A stretch of 40,000 nt of DNA from Bigelowiella natans CCMP2755 (lineage: Eukaryota > Cercozoa > Chlorarachniophyceae). Location of the stretch: positions 1 to 40,000 of the forward strand of contig ADNK01002538.1 in the NCBI GenBank assembly GCA_000320545.1, given 5' to 3'. Positions within the stretch are counted from its first letter, which is position 1; each line of letters opens with the position of its first letter. Shown here piece after piece: positions 24,207-33,916 of the stretch. A model generated the notes under the pieces. It did not search any database, was not told where the DNA came from, and saw only the letters and a list, made by a program, of their open reading frames with translations. The translations under genes and the position numbers were made by a program.

Positions 24207-25176
24207 GCTCTTTCTCTCTTTAAAACACACAAACACACACACAAACACACACACACACATATTTTTACATATATAAAAATATATATATATATATTTATTC
24301 ATATATTATATAAACACGCAATTGTTGTACAATTCCCTGGTACGCAGCCCTGCGCACAGACAGGCTGAACTGACGTCCAAAACGCTCGCTTTCGGAATGG
24401 GGTAGTATTCCACACCATAATGAAATAGTGCCACGGCATGCAGCATTCTGTTGGCGATGGATATGCTACTTCACATTTGTATACGAGTCGTTGGCTCGAG
24501 CATATGATGCGTATTGTTCTCGTAATTGGCCGTTTGCTGCATTGCATAGTAGGGTAGTGCGTTTTATTGTCATATCGGTGAGAGATACCACCATCTCTTT
24601 TTCGTCTTTTGCGCCAAAAAAAACCCTTACGTGAGACATATTGCTCAAACTGAACAACACGGATTGGGCCTGCTTTCCTGCAGCATGCCCTAGCCGGAAC
24701 GTACGGCTGTGAGCAGTTGTTTATTTTCAAGCCGCTTTTGCTTCTCAGTTGTTTCTTTTTCTTCACATTAAAGTAATAGTAAGATGTATCACTCTCAGAG
24801 CGAAACGAATCGATGTGCGTGCCAGTCCTAATAAAGCCGTTAAAGAAACGAAGCTCTCGTAATTGTGACATGAAGCATTTTAGATTCAATTCTTATTTGT
24901 TGTTGTTGTTGTTTAGTGTGTGTGTGTGGGTGTGTGTGCGCGCGTGCATAGATTCTTTGCTCGCAGCATATAATCGTTTATTGTGATACGTGTTTCTGCA
25001 ACTACACGATTCAAGGCACTTCCTTTCTGGAGTTTGGAGAACTGTCACGTGGGGATGATGATGATGATGATGATGAAATCAGTTTCATAGATGCCGTTGC
25101 GAGCAAGGAGAATCTTAGAGTTGTTGATACTGATGATGATTGCAGTTGTATTGACGATGACCTAGCTTGCGTCTAA
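12993..25176 (+). CDS. RhoGEF (DH)-PH-kinesin motor fusion protein
   Basis: One gene of about 25 or more exons whose splice phases connect a Dbl-homology domain, a PH domain and a kinesin motor. The start at 12993 opens a Pro/Ser/Lys-rich disordered region (MSGSNPPKHVPPP; exons 12993-13093, about 13236-13440, 13597-13809). Next come the DH exons (14130-17492), PH exons (17825-18748), a 27-residue linker (19025-19105) and the motor (19292 to about 25050). A short acidic tail (DDDDDDDE, ending DLACV) stops at 25174. Expected activity, by family: GDP-GTP exchange on a Rho-family GTPase, membrane or protein docking by PH, and ATP-driven movement on microtubules. The motor is C-terminal and I see no coiled coil beyond it. 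Some linking exons (15.0-16.2 kb, 21.48-21.9, 22.86-23.73) are uncertain; the DH-PH-motor joins are not. Confidence 0.85.
15087..15118 (+). repeat. Poly-C run of 32
   Basis: Thirty-two consecutive C residues lie just upstream of a probable acceptor (ATATAAG, ending about 15129) in the DH insertion region, so the run may serve as an extreme polypyrimidine tract. The exact length is prone to sequencing error. Confidence 0.8.
15352..15404 (+). repeat. (CT)n tract followed by 20 G
   Basis: About 33 bases of CT repeat run directly into 20 consecutive G. Polypurine/polypyrimidine tracts of this kind can form triplex or quadruplex structures in vitro. It lies in an intron of the fusion gene. Confidence 0.8.
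16256..16485 (+). repeat. Imperfect TCA/TCATCC trinucleotide tract
   Basis: About 200 bases of interrupted (TCA)n lie directly upstream of the DH exon that starts at 16490. Interruptions such as TCC and CCA suggest an old, stabilised microsatellite. One strand is almost entirely pyrimidine and A, so it may double as the polypyrimidine tract. Confidence 0.75.
17825..18748 (+). other. PH domain exons
   Basis: Three phase-0 exons, 17825-17911, 18418-18546 and 18659-18748. They encode LLGTPSELQILTPSREF, then NLLLFNDLLLIIDSVKK, then SVWDLYTG ... TAKQLRKWSE with the near-invariant C-terminal tryptophan. This is the PH domain that normally follows DH and modulates exchange or binds phosphoinositides. 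The next exon (19025) joins it in phase to the motor. Confidence 0.83.
19292..25050 (+). other. Kinesin motor domain exons
   Basis: Exons in order: 19292-19363 (VNVYLRVRPF, first strand), 19562-19645, 19853-19936 (IFDRCFDEKATQRDVF), 20225-20282 plus 20484-20608 (P-loop AYGNTGSGKTHTITG, split across an intron), 20877-20905 plus 21132-21207 (VQIYCNKLYDL), 21350-21378, 21420 to about 21481, 21928-21991 (switch I, MNDASSRSHS), 22416-22445 (VFTIHCQLHN), 22795-22862 (switch II, LQLVDLAGSENV), about 23080-23140, about 23478-23540 (RALHAVLSNEG), 23732-23778 (FRETTLTHILSDVLSG), 23983-24022 (GNFVCSLILTASA), 24967 onward (NYTIQGTSFLEFGELSR). All nucleotide-binding motifs are intact. The helix after switch II is diverged from the usual INKSL. 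Confidence 0.87.
24299..24889 (-). other. 196-codon antisense open frame in an intron
   Basis: The frame opens at 24889 and closes at 24299, inside the last long intron of the fusion gene (24023-24966) on the opposite strand. The product would be rich in Cys, Arg and aromatic residues and matches no family I recognise. The segment is free of the microsatellites typical of this gene's introns. It may be a nested gene, a transposon fragment or chance; I favour a fragment or chance. Confidence 0.2.
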
Positions 25177-25210
25177 AACGCACAACATGCGCAGATCATC
25201 GCCTTGTTAT

Positions 25211-26811
25211 ATCTAGCATCTAAGCTGGCTAGCTCTAGAGCAAGCTGGGTACGCGCATGCTCTAGTGCATTTCATACACGCCCACTGGCTAGCTAGCTAG
25301 CTCTAGAGCTGGCCCTCGCATTTTCATGTCGATGTTCATGCTAGCATGTATAGCTAGATGGATGCAATCAGATGTGTCGAATCGTGTCACATGCACGCAT
25401 TTCAGTGCATGCACGTGCAACATGCAACAACACTAGAACATCTAGATGTCTAGATGTGCACATGTCTAGATGTGCACAGCTAGCATGTGTCTAGCTAGCT
25501 AGTGTGTGTGCATGTGTGCTAGTGCGACAAGAGCTAGAGAGGCACACACGATCTGTGGCGATACCCCGCAACCATGCTAGATCACTAGGCAACACTAGGA
25601 CAACAGCAGTTCGTTGAACAGGCTGCATGCTCTAGTGCTAGCTAGCAGCTTGCTAGCTAGCTAGCTTGCTGGCCAGCTAGAGTTCACACCTGCTAGCCTG
25701 GTCAAAACCCGGTGATCGACTCGGTCACACTTTCCAGAATCCGAAAAAGCTAGAAAGTGGCATGACTAGATGACTCAGAAAGTTTGATCCAATTTCAATT
25801 TGTTTTGCTGATTCTGAAAGCTCTCATTGCTAGATCTAGAGATTGAGAGCTTTCATCAGAGGGGTGCCAACCATTTTTGTCAAAAAGAGCTAGAATGCGA
25901 ACTAGCGAATTCATGGACCTAGCTAGCTATGCATGCTCTAGACGCTCTGGTGCTCATGCTTACTAGCTCTAGAGCTTGCTAGCTTTGCCTGTCTGGCTCT
26001 AGAGCTGTTTAGTGGCGCTAGCTAGCTCTGGAGCTCTAGAGCCATGTTTGCATGCATTGACTGCCCACTGGCGTGCACTGCTGCTAGACTGATGCATTCC
26101 ATCAATCTAGCATTGCTAGATTGCTACATCTAGCCCAGTAGACACTGCTAGACTGCGCTAGATTGCATTGTTGTTGTGCTTGATTCGGTGTGTGGCAGTC
26201 TAGCAGTCTGCTAGCAATAGCTAGATAGCAGCAGTCTAGCTAGCAGTGCTGAGTGCTCGAGTGCTGCTAGACTAGCTGCACGATCTTTAGATCCATAGCT
26301 AGCTAGCTAAGCAACGATACACGCACTCATCTGTCGTTGGAAAGCACAAGACACCTCTAGACCTCTGCGCTAGACCTAATGTAACTAGCTAGCTAGCTAG
26401 CTAGCTCTAGAGCTAGATATACACGGCAAAAAGTGCACTACTCTAGTACTGCTAGACTGCGCAAGCATCATTCGAGTTCAACAAACCATCTAGATCATGC
26501 ATGCTCTAGCAGTGCTACTAGCTAGCTAGCATGCTTTAGCATGTTCTCTGTTAAATCTCTAGATCTAGAGATTGTTCTCTAGCTAGCTAGTTCTATCTGG
26601 TGAGCTTGCTAGCTTGTGATATATCTAGATATTCTGATGCATTTGAGCTAGTACACTGTGCGCAGCATTCGATCGCGGTGTCTGTGGATGTGATCTAGTG
26701 ACATATTGCTAGCTAGCTAGATTGCGCGGCATTCAAGTGGACTTCGGAAGCTAGCCGCGACTTGGCGTTTTCGAGCAGAATTTAGACATGTACGTAGCTA
26801 GGTAGGCATTT
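25211..26811. repeat. CTAG-rich island
   Basis: About 90 CTAG tetranucleotides by hand count in 1.6 kb, where about 6 would be expected by chance. They occur as tandem CTAGCTAG runs and as TCTAGA, GCTAGC and ACTAGT contexts, mixed with GCATGC/TGCATG words. There is no long repeat unit and no supported ORF. The island fills the gap between the stop of the fusion gene (25176) and the SPC24 stop (27112), which face each other. Confidence 0.85.
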
Positions 26812-27111
26812 TAAGTTAGAGATTAGCATGATACAACTGGGCAATGCATCCTCACATCTAAACATCTCCAGACATGCATCATTATCATCTAAACGTAGAT
26901 TTGTCAATATTTAACGCTATGCTAGTTTATAATGATAGCATAGTTGCTATGCACGTTTATTGCTATGTAACGTTCTTATGACCGATGACATTGACCTAAA
27001 GATCTCTAGATCTAGAGGTGTGCAACACGCCATTGAATCGATGACGACCACATTCGTTGATGTTGTGGATTCGTCGTCTTGTCTCGACAGTTGAAAGGGC
27101 GACACAACGCA
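26812..27111. other. Remainder of the convergent spacer
   Basis: AT-rich sequence between the CTAG island and the SPC24 stop. Two further CTAG words occur near 27005-27012. I see no gene. Confidence 0.4.
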
Positions 27112-28866
27112 CTAGCAGTGGTCCTCCCACATCACGTTCCAAAGGTCGTTTACTTGATCAAATTCACTATCGCCCTTGAGTTCGAAGGGACGCACTAAGT
27201 GGGTTAGAGCACTCGTTAGTCCTTCATTTCATACCGTAACGCATCATTTCTGATTGTGCGCCGTGCGTAACAGACATTATCAGAGGCACTAGCATCAAAT
27301 ATCATTATAATAGGGGGGTATACCCTCCTTCTTCCTCATCAAGTGAGCTGTGCCATCTTTTAAGCCTTTCCATTCGATATGTGTGATGACTTTGTAGACA
27401 TTTAACTTCGCCTGATGCAAGTAACCACCAGCACCATCATCATAATCATCATCATCACCATCATTGTTAGTTGGGTATTTAATTTCGAGCAATCAGCCGT
27501 TGCCATACAACCAAGAGAATGTGCACAGGTAAACAAAGTTATATTTATTCTTTTCAGAAACAGAAGCCATTTATGCTTACAGTGGGCAATACTACCATCA
27601 TGACCATCTCCATCATTATTGTAACGTCTCACCTATTATTACCGTATTCTTCTTCAGATTTTTCTGACTCTCCGCCAATTTGGATTCATTCTCAGCGAAC
27701 ATTTTTTCTTTCTTCTCCGTCAGTTTCTGCACCAAGAAGAAACCATTTTTATGATCGTGGCCGATTTGTGGAGAATGGCGAAGGATAGAAATCATCGCAC
27801 CCAGAAATATAAAACTGCTTCATGTTATGTTCGTCGTTAATGACGATGAGTAACATGTAATATCTGTATAATTGCAGTTTCATGTATGCGCGACGAGCTT
27901 GACGAAAGCTATGAGATTATGTTCGAAACAGTAGTGGATGCTTCTTCCCGAGAGCGACAGCCCCAAAGATATGTATCGCTTATCGTAAATTTTGGGAAAG
28001 TCACCTGTAAATACTGCTCCTCTCCTTGGCGATTTAGTGTGAGGTCATCCATCTTCGTCTTCATAGCAGCGATATCGGAGCTGACGGTTGATTCTCGTTC
28101 CTCCAGCTAATAATTCGTAAAAGTAGTAGTGGTAGTAGTAGTGGTAGTAGTGGTAGTAACAGCAGCAGTAGTTGCAGTAATAGTAAAAGTACCGTTAGCC
28201 ATATTAGAAAGGATTACCAACATATCAGAACATTTTGTTGACTCTTCACAGTACACATCTATGGCGTTTATGTGAGTAAATGACTGTATGTGTGTGTGTG
28301 TGTAGTTTATATGCTCTGTCAGGAAAGGGGGATTGTTTTGAAATACTTCCGCTTTCTTTTCTTCCCAATCTTGGCCGTTTTTATGTTCCAATAATTGGAC
28401 AGATGAAGTCAAATCTGATCGAAAATATATTATTAATATGGTGATGGGCCTCTTCGATTTTCATCGATCTCTATTCCATGGTTCATCGCCTGGTCATGTT
28501 TCTACGTTGAATTTCCGGGTTCTTAAAGTGAAAAAGACCCCATAATGATTTCAAAAGAAAAGAGTAATCATGATTTTTGGACAGGTATTTACATGTGGCA
28601 CTTCCCTGCATTAGCATTGTAACTGCAATATTTGAGGGATTCTACCTTCAATAAGCTGTTTCACATTAACTTCTGTGTGCCTCATAACCACCTCGGAATC
28701 TTGAATGGACTCCAATGCCCTATAGATGATCTCCTCATCTGCAGCATAATTTAATCTAAGGAAGTTGTGATGACAGCGGAAACAACAATCAACCTTTTCC
28801 CTGAGTCTGGAACTCCTGTCTAGTATCGCGAAGTAGCGCGGTGACGGGATCGCTAATTAAGCTCAT
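27112..28866 (-). CDS. SPC24: Kinetochore protein Spc24
   Basis: Subunit of the NDC80 complex, which links kinetochores to spindle microtubules. Seven exons: 28866-28794, 28738-28646, 28414-28347, 28106-28005, 27726-27643, 27411-27324, 27221-27112. All phases agree and give 205 residues, close to the human protein (197). The N-terminus MSLISDPVTALLRD leads into a long coiled coil (EERESTVSSDIAAMKTKM; KLTEKKEKMFAENESKLA). Then comes the C-terminal globular domain with LNVYKVITHIEWKG, PFELKGDSEFDQVNDLWNVM and the stop. The Y..IT.IEW strand and the final F..VN.LW helix are the recognisable Spc24 fold signature. The first intron is only 55 nt. The frame stays open for a few codons upstream of 28866, so an extra 5' exon is possible. 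The last intron uses acceptor AAATGAAG, chosen because it alone keeps the conserved C-terminus in frame. Confidence 0.82.
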
Positions 28867-29495
28867 CTGTAGGCCCTGGAATGCCTTTGATATAGAATAA
28901 GGCTGTTAGTCACGGAATTGACCCTCTCCCCGCCTTTCACTTTCCTCACTCATACACCTCCCGACTCCATTCCCTACCTTATTCAGCTCTTAAGGTTTCA
29001 GGTGATGGACTATTTATTTAAAATTGCATGAGATTCTATCGAATTTAGGGCATAATCTTCCGAATTATGCACCAAAATCCAAACTATCCTTCTAAGAAGA
29101 TGTTCTTCAAGAATCCGACTAAGTTCAACGGTCATGGCACAAAGAGATATTCTTCAGTACGACAACAAAATTGCATTGTCGCACATAATGCAATCTGGTT
29201 TTTTGTCGTTCGGAGCGAATTTCGATTGTTCATGCTGGTCCTAATTTCGGAAATACCTTCCCGCATTTTTCTGCGAATTCATGCCAATTTTACCAACTTT
29301 AGAACATTCAATTTGGGATATTATCGGCATAAGTTTCTTGCATTTATATCGGGAATCTTACATTCTTCTCTATACTTGGATTTTCCTTTTTATAGTATTT
29401 GTGAAATTAATTAGATATAGTCCGGTTAATATATTTTCTAATTTTCTCCGAAATCGACGATATTCCGATTTGCATTCTCCACATGGTTACGTGCC
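28867..29495. promoter_or_regulatory. Head-to-head spacer, SPC24 / TPR gene
   Basis: About 630 bases separate the inferred starts of SPC24 (minus) and the TPR gene (plus), so both promoters should lie here. The right half is low in simple repeats and rich in CGAATTTCG-, TTTCGGAAAT- and CCGAAATCG-like words, many near-palindromic. I see no ORF I trust (29067-29414 is open but unlike protein). Confidence 0.4.
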
Positions 29496-31196
29496 ATGAT
29501 TCGCACTACGCCACGCAAACGATGGCCATGGAGGCGGTGCTCGGAAAGATTTATCCTCACTATCCTCCTGCCCCTTGCACTATGGACTTGGATCAGTATC
29601 AGTAAGACTGATGCAGAAAGGAGTCTAATTCCCCCTCCTCAACTTAAATCTACGGGGCCCACAGGAATCGACGAGATCGATTATTTGCAGCGGGCCTATG
29701 ATATGGGGCAGGTAAGTATGGATAGGAGCGAGTGGGTAGAGGCGGAGAAACACTTTGAAGTTGCATACCAAGGTGGGTTGATAGGCTTGTCTATGGAGCG
29801 AAGATAAGAGGGTGGGAAGAGAGAAGAGTGCATAAGAATGAATGAGTAATACAGCCCGCATGCATTGTTGCTTTGGTGAAAAAATAGGAAGCCTCCGAAT
29901 TCTAGGCCCTCACCACGAGCGATCCTGCCAGTCGCTCCACATGCGCTCTCTGGCCCAAAGGGGAGGGAGAAAGTATGGAACGATGTGTGTGTGTCATGTT
30001 TCTGATCTACGCTTCTCACCAGACAATCATGTTTCACAAACATCATATTTACAGACCTCGCCATGGCAATCAGGTTCACCAAAGCTAGAGAGGGTCTCCA
30101 GAAGTGCTTAGAGATTCGAAACCGCACGCTTTCCCCTGTGCACGACCACTATGTCCTTACGCTGCTCAGCTTAGCGGATCTGGAGAGAGATATGGGATTA
30201 GCAAACAGCTCCTATGCAAGAACTGCGGATCTTGTTGCAAGGTTGGGCGCCGGTATCACGGTGACAAACTAGCATAATTGAATAAAACACTGCATTAGTA
30301 CCAATACATGCATACACTTGGACACACTACACACGAAGCATGGCCCTGCCTCTCTCATCATCGTCATCATCACCACCACCTCCACCACTACCACCAGATA
30401 CAAAAGTGCACGAGCGCCCAGCCAAAGCGAGCAGCTTCATCTCGATATTCTTCGCAGTACTGCGTATTCGGGTCTGAATAAGACTGAAGAGGCCGCGGAT
30501 GTTCTTCAGCGTGTGATGAACAAGCTTAGCCTTAACGGCTCTGACATCTTCAATGAAAACGGCAATAAAAGCAACATTCACGATGTCGCTCGGAGTAGTG
30601 CTGGTTGCGGTTCTCTAGGCTCGTCACACGAAGAAACCGTACCCCCTCCGCTTTTGCAAAGGATGAGGAAATCCTCAGAAGCTATCAATGCAAACTGTTA
30701 CTCCGATGACCAATGCGACGGCGAGGGAGGGGAGAGTGGTATATGGGGAGGCGGGGGTCCAGCACGGATGAGAGAGCGCTCAAAGGCTGTTAGATATAAT
30801 GCTTCTGCGCCAAGCAAAGAGCAGCCTGGATTCAATTCCGACAGGAAGCACTCCCCAATGCTACCTCAACAACTTGTGTGTGATGCCAGCGATGCGAACG
30901 AAAACCTGATTAGGACCAAGATCTTCTGCAAAATGGCAATAGGTGTGTACGCTACGTTCATGACGATAATGCTAAGGATGATGATGATGGTGGTGGTGGT
31001 GGTGGTGATGATAATGATGATAAGGATATGCCACGAACCTGGCTATCAAAATGAGAAAGAGGAAGTAGATTGAAAGAGCGAAAATCGGTGTGAGAAAAAA
31101 AGATAGTCGCGAGTTGGTTGTCACAAGCCGCTCCTTGAAGATAGCATGGGACACTTATCTTTAAAATAACACACAAACACACACACACACACACAC

Positions 31197-31234
<38 letters not shown>

Positions 31235-31811
31235 TATTCTCGTTGCACCTCAGGTATGAACATGAAGAGGGCCGGGAATAACGAGAAAGCTCTACAAATC
31301 TTTGAAGAAGGATACGATGAAGCTGTCGGCAAACTGGGGTACAAAGACACTTCCTGCTATGCTACCTACGCATGCTCACGATGCAAATCAAACAAACACC
31401 AACTCAAGCTACATACTGTTCCAAAAACGCTGTTTTCTCTGCAATTTTTACTTTTTCGTCACGCTTTGTCTCCGAGAACGCATACATTTGAATTTAGACC
31501 ACTCCAAATTCATGAACTATCAGTGATATTCGCGCACATCGCCATCAGAGTTTTCGCCTCGTCTTTTGATGACCGATCATCGTGCTTTGCTGCATATTAT
31601 GTCAAATACGTTCTATTTCCTTTGCCATCGTGAAGGCTCACGTATGCGATCAACCCTCCCCTCTCCTGCGAGCTGATAAGATGAAGTAGCACAAATGCAT
31701 GATCATCATCATACTGTGATACGATACAGCAAACAAATGCGTGGCCATCATCATTATGTAGGGCAAACCATTCGTGTGCTCTTCAGATTGGAAGCAATCT
31801 CGCGTAATAAC

Positions 31812-31843
<32 letters not shown>

Positions 31844-32052
31844 GAGGAGGAGGAGGAGGAGGAGGAGGAGGAGGAGGAGAAGGAGGGGGGAGAGAAGGAG
31901 GAAGAGTACTGTATAGCGCCCAATATGATATCTTAGCCTTTTGAGAAGGAAAGGGGTAATACTTTATCGAGAGGGAGGGGGGGAATGCAAGGAACACAGA
32001 AATGAGAGAACTATACATGGCCAGTAGATAGACAGCACGTATGTATGTATAT

Positions 32053-32090
<38 letters not shown>

Positions 32091-32166
32091 TGTTTGTATT
32101 GATTTGCTGCATTTCAATGTTACAACTGCAACTGCCTTAGCGGTGTTGATTTCAGCCTCATCTTCT

Positions 32167-32208
<42 letters not shown>

Positions 32209-32696
32209 ATTTCTCTTTTCCTTTCTCAATAGATATACGCTGATGGAGTTCCAGGAGTATGATAAGAGCGAAACACTGATGCGAGCAATCGTAGCTGCAT
32301 ATAAGTAAGGATATCGACGATGATGATAATGATGATGATGATGACGATGAGAGGGAAGAGGAGAAGAAAGTTCATTTCAATCTCCAAAAACAGCTTGTTC
32401 GCATCGCCTCAGCCTGTCTCGTGAGATTCTCATTGCCAGTGCGTTGCTTTTGTGCTACTGCATTCATCAGCGACAACACGCTGAGCCACCTCGGCTTTAA
32501 CTCGCAAGCGAACCTGGGGATTTGTCTTGTGAGGCAAGGAACTCCCACCAAAGTCAAGGAAGGCCTTCCCCTGCTTCTGACAGCGCGCGACGGCCTTCGA
32601 GGCCTGGGTTTTGAGGAAAACCATCAATGGATAACTAAAATTAATGCTGCAATCGACAACTCTCGAGCAGCGGAATCGTCGCTCGATGCACGATGA
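29496..32696 (+). CDS. Membrane-anchored tetratricopeptide-repeat protein
   Basis: Six exons: 29496-29772, 30055-30241, 30398-30942, 31254-31338, 32233-32304, 32471-32696. Phases agree and give 463 residues. The N-terminus is Arg/Trp-rich (RTTPRKRWPWRR) and followed by one hydrophobic helix (FILTILLPLALWTWISI), so the protein is probably a signal-anchored protein of the ER/Golgi or an organelle-targeted one. TPR-type helices follow: EWVEAEKHFEVAYQ; KAREGLQKCLEIRN with SLADLERDMG; NKTEEAADVLQRVMNKL; GNNEKALQIFEEGYDEA; FQEYDKSETLMRAIVAAY; FNSQANLGICLVRQG. A disordered Ser/Gly/Arg stretch of about 110 residues interrupts the repeats in exon 3. TPRs bind proteins; the partner is unknown. A strong GTAAGT site inside exon 1 at about 29712 may be a second donor, but the TPR helix reads through it. 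Confidence 0.78.
31160..31231 (+). repeat. (CA)n-(TA)n in a TPR-gene intron
   Basis: About 25 bases of CA repeat run into about 30 of TA repeat, shortly upstream of the exon that begins at 31254. Confidence 0.8.
31811..31880 (+). repeat. (AGT)n changing to (AGG)n
   Basis: Ten or so AGT units switch abruptly to about twelve AGG units in the long intron 31339-32232 of the TPR gene. The same intron also carries (GT)n near 32055-32090 and (CT)n near 32175-32207. Confidence 0.8.
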
Positions 32697-33916
32697 GCAG
32701 TAAGGCTGGCCCCTTTTATTTCGCAACCTGCCCACCACCATGTATTGCCTTCATCATCTCAGTCTGGAAGCTGCATGTTCGCAGGGGACAAAACTAATGA
32801 AGAATGAATAGAAACTCTGAGTTGTTGAGAAGCATTTATCTAGCTGCAGTAGTGCGACGTGGATATACGTTTAGGCAAATTCTCGTAGGTTGCATTCCAA
32901 GGTGGCTCCGACGTTCTGTCGGGGAAATTAAAAGAAAATTAAAATGATCAATGTTTTGGCAGCGTTTGCTACGAGAATAAGGAAGTGCGGCGTGTGGAGT
33001 AGGCGTTTATACGATGCATGCTAGCATGAGAAGCTGCTATATTTTTTGTAACAATTCCATGCAGTCTGATGCAATAGAGGGGTTTGTTCCACATCGCTAG
33101 ATCGCAGCGAAAACACGCCGGATGAATATTTAATGCTGTCGCTTAACGTAACCTCAGACGTGGTGGTAGGCTAGCTACATGCGCGTGCGTGCATGCTGGT
33201 GATGCAAGTGCAGCAGCATCCATGGAAATGGCGGTGACCTGCTGTGCAAGCAGCATGTGTGGAAATCTAGAGAAGCATGTGCGCATCATGTGCACTTGTG
33301 CAGCATAGCTAGATAGGCACATATGATTATACATGTACACAACATCTAGCTAGCAAGGTGTACGACTTGAGCTCTACTAGCTAGCTAGTCTACGCTAGTA
33401 CGCTCGCTAGCTTGAGCACGTGCGTGCTGTTGAGGTCTGATGTGTCTAGATGTGCTTGTGTGCATCCATTGCTATGGATAGATGGGGCGGTCACAGTATG
33501 TACAAGCACTTGGAACGCCATTGAGCTAGACTACCATCAGCACAGTGTCAAAACCAATTGCTGATGGCATGATGAGTTTGACTAGTAGACACCAGGTTCA
33601 GTCGCAATGACCGTCCAGACTGTCTAGCTGTTGCTGCGTGTGTGTGTGTGCAAAAATATAGCAATTACATTCAAACGGTCTTCATCGTAGCGTTGTTTGC
33701 TGAAAATCACTAGATCACACATAAACCATCATCATCATCATCACCTCAGAGCAAAAACGCAGTAGCTGGCTTGATTAGTGTCTGAACATATTACTAGATT
33801 AACCACACACTTCTAGATTTGCTCTTAGAATTCATCCACCCCCCCCCCCCCCCACAACTAAACAGGCATGCCCCAACTGCCTTTCAACTTTAGCTATTGA
33901 TCGTTCGGGGTAGGCA
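32697..33916. repeat. Convergent spacer with a CTAG-rich block
   Basis: This lies between the stop of the TPR gene and the stop of the minus-strand gene beyond. From about 33,020 to 33,800 it holds about 20 CTAG words, including CTAGCTAGCTAG near 33380, against about 3 expected. GCATGC/TGCATG words are also frequent. It ends in a run of C near 33839-33854. I see no gene. Confidence 0.7.

Larger units (their letters stand above)
13094..24966. repeat. Microsatellite-filled introns of the fusion gene
   Basis: Nearly every large intron carries one or more simple repeats: (TA)n at about 13110-13150 and 14291-14342, (GA)n at 13541-13595, (TA)n at 16757-16785 and 17388-17425, CA/GA/TA at 18048-18120, CA-TA-GT at 18791-18900, CA-GA-G-T at 19990-20155, (GA)n at 21553-21598, (GAT)n and (GTA/GTG)n at 22470-22580, (CTT)n at 22738-22775, (CA)n at 22917-22950, TA-GT at 23291-23360, (GAT)n at 23580-23612 and (CT)n-(CA)n at 24165-24265. 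The recognised exons are almost free of them. Confidence 0.85.

Noticed and set aside
25211-26811. CRISPR array or tandem satellite
   Set aside because: There is no constant repeat length or spacer; only the tetranucleotide CTAG is over-represented, and all surroundings are eukaryotic.
27300-27324. SPC24 ending at the stop just after 27324 (frame ending PPYYNDI)
   Set aside because: A GTATAC donor precedes that stop, and the next exon (27221-27112) restores the conserved LW-containing C-terminus in phase.
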